From: Calditrichaceae bacterium
GTDB lineage: Bacteria > Calditrichota > Calditrichia > Calditrichales > Calditrichaceae
Assembly (NCBI GenBank): GCA_024763405.1
Contig: JANTFQ010000058.1
Span: 1 to 10,288 of the forward strand
Length of the DNA stretch: 10,288 nucleotides
Direction: 5' to 3'
In this document: positions 6,445-10,288 of the stretch, one piece after another
Numbering within the stretch: position 1 is the first letter of the stretch
Layout: the number at the start of each line of letters is the position of its first letter
The notes under the pieces: model-generated
What the model saw: only the letters and a program-made list of their open reading frames with translations
Told to the model about the DNA's origin: nothing
Database searches by the model: none
Made by a program: the position numbers and the translations under genes

Positions 6445-7629
6445 TTAGTTAATTGACGATTGAATAACTTCTTTAGTGATTATGTCCTGAATAAAAACGA
6501 CAATATACGTATTTGTATAGTTCCAGGAAGGCCAGTTAAAAGAATAGACCTTCTCTAAACCGGAAATCGCATCGCCGGTTCTGGAGCTGATAAATCCCCG
6601 GAAAACAAAATTGAAGTCCTTTAATCCGTTGCTTCCCGGAGGGCTGCTTTTATGAATCTCATCTTCCACAACCGCAACAAATAAACGCAGATTAGTATTT
6701 TGCAAAATATTATCATAATCATACAATTCAATTTGTAAATTGAGTACAGAATCCGGTTTTTGTTTGGAAATGGAAATAGCCAGCTGGGTTTGCTGCCCGG
6801 TAAACTGCTGCGTGTATGTGGACACAATTTCATCGTAGTTTTGAGCATCTACCTGCGTTTTTCCACGCATCGTCAAGGTTGGCAGAGAATAATAGGAAGG
6901 ATCGTCCTTAGCATAAAAATTTAGGCGTTCATCCACATCCTGCGGCGCTTCGAGGTAAAAAGGGTCATTCGGCGCAGGCCAGTTTGCATAGTATTCCATC
7001 AATGCATAACCGGGTTCTAAATGTTCACCGCGAAAACGTTCTAAGTTTTCTGCGGATTTTACACAGGGGACACAGGAAACATTTCCAAAGGATTCGAACA
7101 AGACACGCTGTTCTATTTCTAAGGCGACAGAGCCGATCAGCAGCGAATCCTCCATAATTTCCATTTCCTGTTCAAGCACTTTAAAGCCGTTCTTTCGGGC
7201 GCTGATCGCATAATTCCCCGGCTCTAAGCGAATGGTGTCCGGTGTAAATTTAGCCGTAGATTGACCATCCACAAAAATCTCGGCGCCGGCCGGATCGGTT
7301 TCGAGATAAAGGGAGCCAAGATGTATAATTTCATCTAATAAAAAGTGAACCTGTTTTAGAGAATCTTTTTCCACTAAAATGGAAATGGAATCATTGGTTG
7401 ACTTGTAACCTTCTTTTATAACGGATATAATATGTGTTCCGGGAGAAATATTTTTTAGCGTATCCGGAGTGGATTTATTTTCGAAGAGACCATCCAAAAA
7501 AATGGAAGCACCGGCCGGCTCGGATGTTACCAGTACGCTGCCGGTATTATCTTCGGGGGTGATATTAACCGGTTGTTTAACACCACAGGACAATACTGCA
7601 AGAAGTATAAGTGAATGCCTGAAACGCAT
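6445..7629 (-). CDS. PEGA-PEGA-Omp28 lipoprotein with CxxC motif
   Basis: This 394-residue lipoprotein has a short basic start, a hydrophobic stretch and a VLSC lipobox (C15 lipidated). Two PEGA domains follow at about 29-98 (SVLVTSEPAGASIFLDG, PGTHIISVIKEGYK) and 104-170 (SLYLETDPAGAEIFVDG, PGNYAISARKNGFK). From about 174 there is an Omp28-like thioredoxin fold: RVLFESFGNVSCVPC (C186, C189), cis-proline P250 in SLPTLTM, then a C-terminal sandwich (about 265-394). PEGA domains are small sandwich modules of surface proteins and probably act here as a stalk or wall-binding spacer. The ATG has GGGGGA close upstream. The gene is co-transcribed with the next Omp28 gene (SD overlapping the stop). 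Together they look like a lipid-anchored and a T9SS-exported version of the same redox domain. The 191-bp AT-rich spacer upstream probably holds the operon promoter, although no convincing -35/-10 pair was found. Confidence 0.88.
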   Translation of the reverse strand: MRFRHSLILLAVLSCGVKQPVNITPEDNTGSVLVTSEPAGASIFLDGLFENKSTPDTLKNISPGTHIISVIKEGYKSTNDSISILVEKDSLKQVHFLLDEIIHLGSLYLETDPAGAEIFVDGQSTAKFTPDTIRLEPGNYAISARKNGFKVLEQEMEIMEDSLLIGSVALEIEQRVLFESFGNVSCVPCVKSAENLERFRGEHLEPGYALMEYYANWPAPNDPFYLEAPQDVDERLNFYAKDDPSYYSLPTLTMRGKTQVDAQNYDEIVSTYTQQFTGQQTQLAISISKQKPDSVLNLQIELYDYDNILQNTNLRLFVAVVEDEIHKSSPPGSNGLKDFNFVFRGFISSRTGDAISGLEKVYSFNWPSWNYTNTYIVVFIQDIITKEVIQSSIN

Positions 7630-7820
7630 GTTCCCCCGGAAAAGATTAAAATTTTTAATGGGTTTAAAATTTAATTTTAGAATTTAGATTATCCATGACA
7701 TCCTGTTTGTAACGGAAGTCACGAAACCGGCTCGATATTTATTAAAATTGCCAGATAACCTAAAAAATTTATAAGAATAATGCAACGCCGTTTCTTTTTT
7801 CCATTTAAAGCGCAACAGCC
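7630..7820 (-). other. intergenic spacer upstream of the Omp28 operon
   Basis: This AT-rich spacer separates the DUF3179 gene from the PEGA-Omp28 lipoprotein gene on the same strand. It has no open frame of note and no clear intrinsic terminator after the DUF3179 stop. A weak TTGCAT (about 7778-7783) with a poor -10 about 17 bp further on is the best promoter candidate I can see, and I do not trust it. Whether the DUF3179 gene and the cluster share a transcript cannot be told from sequence. Confidence 0.3.
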
Positions 7821-8507
7821 TTAATTGGGAGAAATGGAAACCAATTTTAATAGTTTTGTTTGCGGATGTTTAAAGTGCCATTCGGCCCAGCTCATTATTT
7901 CCGCCGGCCAGCTGCTCAGATTTCTATCCGCATATGTACCGCTGACACAGCGCAAAACCTGTTCATCCGTAAAAGGATACCACATACTGCGTGTCTGATA
8001 ATCGGCCAAAACAAAGGTGTTAATATACACCCAACCACTGGCAGTAAAAACCAGCACTTCATTATCCAGTTTCCTGCTGTACACGACAGCTAATTTTTCC
8101 AGCGGTCAGTAGGCCACCGCCACCGGCTGTTCACCAAACCAGTCATTCACTATTTCATGACTCTTAAGAATACTCAGCGCATAAGCCCGGGCATCCTTCT
8201 CAATTTCCACACCCAGTACCATAAAGGTGTCCAGGGAATCGGGATAACCTTGTTCTCCGGGAAGAAAAAACCGGGGATTGTTGATAGGCTTGATGCGTTC
8301 GATTCCCAGACCGAACCTAAAAAGATCCGGATTCCAATGGTAGCGCTGTACGGCATGGGTAATGTCCCAGTCATATCCGTCCTGGTCGGTGATGAAAATT
8401 GTTTTTGTGCCGCTGGAGTCCTGGGAATTTACGCTTGCCGTTGGTTCTTTTTGCATACAGGCGCCTGAAAATAATGAAAGCATCAGTATTAAAAACAAGG
8501 CATACAT
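7821..8507 (-). CDS. DUF3179-family lipoprotein, predicted selenoprotein (Sec134 at TGA 8106-8108)
   Basis: Read through one TGA, this frame encodes 228 residues. The lipobox is FSGAC (C17). Residues about 39-80 (DGYDWDITHAVQRY, FGLGIERIKPINNPRFF) and 100-133 (VLGVEIEKDARAYALSILK, HEIVNDWFGEQPVAVAY) are the N-terminal half of DUF3179. TGA is codon 134, exactly at the first Cys of the family's YCPLCGT/YCPLTGT motif, here Y-TGA-PLEKLAVVYSR. The frame continues with the family core: FTASGWVYINTFVLADYQT, SMWYPFTDEQ, MSWAEWHFKHPQT (to about 218), then TAA. A SECIS-like hairpin starts 16 nt after the TGA. DUF3179 has no known reaction; a redox role for Sec134 is inference. The second motif position is Glu137, and C187 is an extra cysteine. 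The protein ends earlier than long DUF3179 members. The ATG at 8507 (GGGGGAAC upstream) is preferred to a TTG at 8519. The alternative is a pseudogene with one nonsense mutation. Confidence 0.75.
8076..8090 (-). promoter_or_regulatory. candidate bacterial SECIS stem-loop
   Basis: In the message the hairpin is GCUGU-CGUGU-ACAGC: a perfect 5-bp stem with a 5-base loop. Fifteen nucleotides separate the UGA from the stem, and 20 separate it from the loop. As I recall the bacterial SECIS rules, a small stem-loop lies directly downstream of UGA inside the coding region, with a spacing of roughly 16-37 nt to the apical loop and a G among the first two loop bases. This hairpin meets them (G is loop base 2). 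The lower stem is weak (A-A mismatch, then G-U pairs), and primary sequence is not conserved between bacterial SECIS elements, so this is suggestive rather than decisive. Confidence 0.55.
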
Positions 8508-8700
8508 CGGTTCCCCCAATCGTTCCCGCCCCGATTACACATAAGCGCGGCCGGACGTTCGTTTTAATTTTGACAGCAACCTAAGCGGCACGGTGTTTTC
8601 AGTCCTCACAAAACGATCAAATTTGTTTAAAATTGGTTACGCATTTAACTTAATGTTTTAATACAATCGTTTCCGGTTAAATTTATACGGAGTATTAACC
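8508..8700. other. divergent intergenic region
   Basis: This 193-bp region lies between the DUF3179 gene (leftward) and the NamZ-type gene (rightward) and must hold both start signals. On the plus strand TACAAT (8662-8667) resembles a -10 box, but no good -35 stands 16-18 bp upstream. A perfect TTGACA (8570-8575) lacks a matching -10. Ribosome binding sites are seen for both genes: GGAG at 8689-8692 for the right gene and GGGGGA just before the ATG of the left gene. No operator-like inverted repeat stands out. Confidence 0.35.
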
Positions 8701-9933
8701 TTGAAATATTTTATTCTCCCCTTCCTGCTTTTGTTCTCTCTTCCCCTTGCGACAGAGGCCCAAACCGTGCTTACCGGACTAGACCGGGTACAAAATTACG
8801 GCGCCTTATTCAGCGGCAAACGGGTTGGCATTATTACCAACCACACCGCTTACAACAGAGCGGGAAAACATATCACCGATATTTTTTTACAGATGACGGA
8901 TGTTCGGCTCACGGCCCTATTCGGTCCGGAACATGGCATCCGCGGAGAGGCGGACGCAGGCGTGGAAGTAGACTCCCAAAAAGACCCGTTAAATGGCATT
9001 CCCATATACAGTCTGTATGGAAAAACCCGTAAGCCGACACCGGAAATGCTGAAAAATGTGGATGTTCTGATTTTTGACATCCAGGATATCGGCAGCCGTT
9101 TTTATACCTATATCTGGACAATGGCGCTGGCCATGGAAGCGGCGGCAGAGCAAGGCAAAACTTTTGTGATTTTAGACCGCCCTAATCCGTTAAACGGCAC
9201 CACCGTGGAAGGCAATCTTCTGGAACCGGCTTTCAGTACCTTTGTGGGAATGTATTCAATTCCGGTACGCCATGGAATGACGATTGGAGAACTGGCCCGG
9301 ATGTTTAACGGAGAAGGCTGGCTTAAAAACAAAGTCAAAGCCGATCTTAAAATTATTCCCTTAAAAAACTGGCGGCGTTCCATGTGGTACGATCAAACCG
9401 GATTAAAATTTAGAAAACCGTCTCCCAATATGCCGGATTTATCCACGGCCACGGTTTACCCCGGAATTTGTCTTTTAGAAGGAACTAATATTTCGGAAGG
9501 CCGCGGCACCTTGCAGCCCTTCCTGCATTTTGGCGCGCCCTGGATAAACGGCATGAGGCTGGCAGATTCTTTAAATGCCCTCCGTCTGTCCGGCGTCCAT
9601 TTCGTCAATGAGCGTTTTACGCCCCGGGCCATCAAAGGCATGTCGATGCATCCCAAATTTCAAGATCTCATGTGCAGCGGCGTAAAGATTAAAGTGACGG
9701 ATCGTTCTGTGTTTCATTCCTACGAAACAGGAATCCGTATTACCGCACTGCTTCACAGATTGTATCCGGACAGCCTGCAATGGCACACTACACATTTCGA
9801 TCGCCTCTGTGGAACAGCGAAGATACGAAAAACGATTTTGAAAAACGATTCATTGAATTATTTAATTAAAAGTTTTGAAGCACAGAAAAAAAACTTTATT
9901 TTGAAACGTAAACAGTATTTGCTTTATCAATAA
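8701..9933 (+). CDS. secreted NamZ-type exo-beta-N-acetylmuramidase (DUF1343 family)
   Basis: This 410-residue protein has a signal peptide (residues 1-20, cleavage near TEA|QT) followed by a full-length DUF1343 domain. Recognisable family segments are KRVGIITNHTAYN (40-52), LFGPEHGIRGEADAG (73-87), VLIFDIQDIGSRFYTY (122-137), VILDRPNPLNG (156-166), KPSPNMPDL (239-247), LLEGTNISEGRGT (258-270), GAPWI (278-282) and a C-terminal FDRLCGTAKIRK (366-377). NamZ of Bacillus subtilis, the characterised member and founder of glycoside hydrolase family GH171, releases N-acetylmuramic acid from the non-reducing ends of peptidoglycan fragments. Conserved Glu in PEHG and in ISEGRG are candidate active-site residues. 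The start is TTG, supported by GGAG 8 bp upstream and by the signal peptide beginning there. The protein probably acts in the periplasm in cell-wall recycling. The next gene starts 20 bp after the stop, so the two likely share a message. Confidence 0.93.
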   Translation: MKYFILPFLLLFSLPLATEAQTVLTGLDRVQNYGALFSGKRVGIITNHTAYNRAGKHITDIFLQMTDVRLTALFGPEHGIRGEADAGVEVDSQKDPLNGIPIYSLYGKTRKPTPEMLKNVDVLIFDIQDIGSRFYTYIWTMALAMEAAAEQGKTFVILDRPNPLNGTTVEGNLLEPAFSTFVGMYSIPVRHGMTIGELARMFNGEGWLKNKVKADLKIIPLKNWRRSMWYDQTGLKFRKPSPNMPDLSTATVYPGICLLEGTNISEGRGTLQPFLHFGAPWINGMRLADSLNALRLSGVHFVNERFTPRAIKGMSMHPKFQDLMCSGVKIKVTDRSVFHSYETGIRITALLHRLYPDSLQWHTTHFDRLCGTAKIRKTILKNDSLNYLIKSFEAQKKNFILKRKQYLLYQ

Positions 9934-9953
9934 AATAGTGGAGGTAACATAAA

Positions 9954-10288
9954 ATGAAAAAACGTTTTTTTACCGTCGGGTTCCTTCTGCTTTTCAGCAC
10001 TCTGGCCTTTTCCGGCGTCATTCGGGAATCTAAAAGCACGGTCTCTTTTAAAGGCTTCGGAAAATACATCACCAAAACCACAACACAGATTTCCGGCAGT
10101 CAGAGCCTGAACGATTCTAAAAAATCATTTAAAGGGAAGGGCTTTATGGGCGGCATGATGGCTAAGTTCATCTTAAAACCCGGACATACGGCCGATATAA
10201 TTACGCTGGACAATAAAACTATCACTCAAATCGATCATAAAGAAAAAACTTTCCGCACCAGCGCCATAGATGAAATAGACTGGAATAA
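9954..10288 (+). CDS. exported protein, DUF4412-like pattern, 3' end outside window
   Basis: The ATG at 9954 follows a strong ribosome binding site (GGAGGT, 9940-9945), and the frame is open for 111 codons to the window edge. A signal peptide covers residues 1-20 (MKKRFFTVGFLLLFSTLAFS|G). The visible mature part contains FKGKGFMGGMMAKFILKPG (about 58-76), then TADIITLDNKTITQIDHKEKTF. Alternating strands with a pattern of D..TLD...I..IDH..KTF resemble DUF4412-type exported proteins of FCB bacteria, whose lipoprotein-carrier-like fold probably binds a hydrophobic ligand. That assignment is from pattern memory and is weak. The gene is close behind the NamZ-type gene and is probably co-transcribed with it, but no functional link is evident. 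Confidence 0.75.
   Translation, partial: MKKRFFTVGFLLLFSTLAFSGVIRESKSTVSFKGFGKYITKTTTQISGSQSLNDSKKSFKGKGFMGGMMAKFILKPGHTADIITLDNKTITQIDHKEKTFRTSAIDEIDWN

Noticed and set aside
4504..7629. The repeated domains as a CRISPR array or tandem DNA repeat
   Set aside because: The similarity is at protein level only. No regularly spaced identical DNA repeats occur anywhere in the window.
7821..8507. Pseudogene caused by a nonsense mutation
   Set aside because: It cannot be fully excluded, since TGC/TGT to TGA is a single change. However, the downstream half is intact, the stop is exactly at the motif cysteine, a SECIS-like hairpin follows, and the second motif position is also altered, which suggests a settled variant rather than recent decay.
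7821..8519. Two separate short genes, one ending at the TGA (8106) and one starting at a GTG (8084)
   Set aside because: Both halves are in the same frame and together form one continuous DUF3179 core. The second half has no ribosome binding site, and a gene ending at AVAY would stop in the middle of the domain.
8560..8600. TTGACA at 8570-8575 as the -35 box of the NamZ-type gene
   Set aside because: No -10-like sequence lies 16-18 bp downstream, and the start codon is more than 120 bp away.
9108..9383. Open minus-strand frame inside the NamZ-type gene
   Set aside because: It is a shadow of a strongly conserved coding region and has low-complexity, non-protein-like content.

Overview
The window looks like chromosomal DNA from a Gram-negative bacterium of the FCB (Fibrobacterota-Chlorobiota-Bacteroidota) lineage. 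A Calditrichota- or Ignavibacteriota-like source fits best, but sequence reading alone cannot settle it. The reasons are two proteins with the type A type IX secretion (T9SS) C-terminal sorting domain (NYPNPFNP near its start, KMLL[LV]K at the end), Omp28-type thioredoxin-fold proteins, a DUF6029-type barrel, many signal peptides and lipoboxes, moderate GC with AT-rich spacers, and clear purine-rich ribosome binding sites. Almost every protein here is predicted to be exported.

Layout, left to right. Positions 1-67 hold the 3' end of a plus-strand gene. Positions 204-788 hold an uncharacterised secreted or membrane protein with two hydrophobic segments. From 880 to 7629 five genes run on the minus strand; in transcription order they are a PEGA-PEGA-Omp28 lipoprotein, a secreted jelly-roll/Omp28/T9SS protein, a T9SS protein with two CFGxC repeats, a TlpA-type thioredoxin, and a DUF6029 outer-membrane barrel. 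Each of the five carries at least one close cysteine pair. The cluster contains a strong intrinsic terminator (4450-4482), a GC-rich palindromic element (2900-2959) and a leader hairpin (2800-2835). Upstream of it, on the same strand, lies a DUF3179 lipoprotein gene (7821-8507). Divergent from that gene, 8701-9933 encodes a secreted NamZ-type (DUF1343) exo-muramidase. It is followed after 20 bp by a secreted protein that runs off the window at 10288.

The most notable observation is in the DUF3179 gene. Its reading frame is interrupted by a single TGA (8106-8108) exactly where the family has the first cysteine of its CPLCGT or CPLTGT motif. The frame then continues for 94 codons that match the rest of the family core. 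A 5-bp stem-loop with a G in its second loop base begins 16 nt after the TGA, which is suitable geometry for a bacterial SECIS. None of the eight CDS stops visible on their own in the window is TGA. I therefore read this as one selenocysteine-containing lipoprotein, not two short genes or a pseudogene.

Working model (inference): the minus-strand genes supply an envelope and cell-surface thiol/disulfide system. A periplasmic TlpA protein, a lipid-anchored Omp28 protein and a T9SS-exported Omp28 protein could act on cysteine-pair substrates such as the CFGxC protein and the barrel, with the DUF3179 selenoprotein as a further redox-type neighbour.
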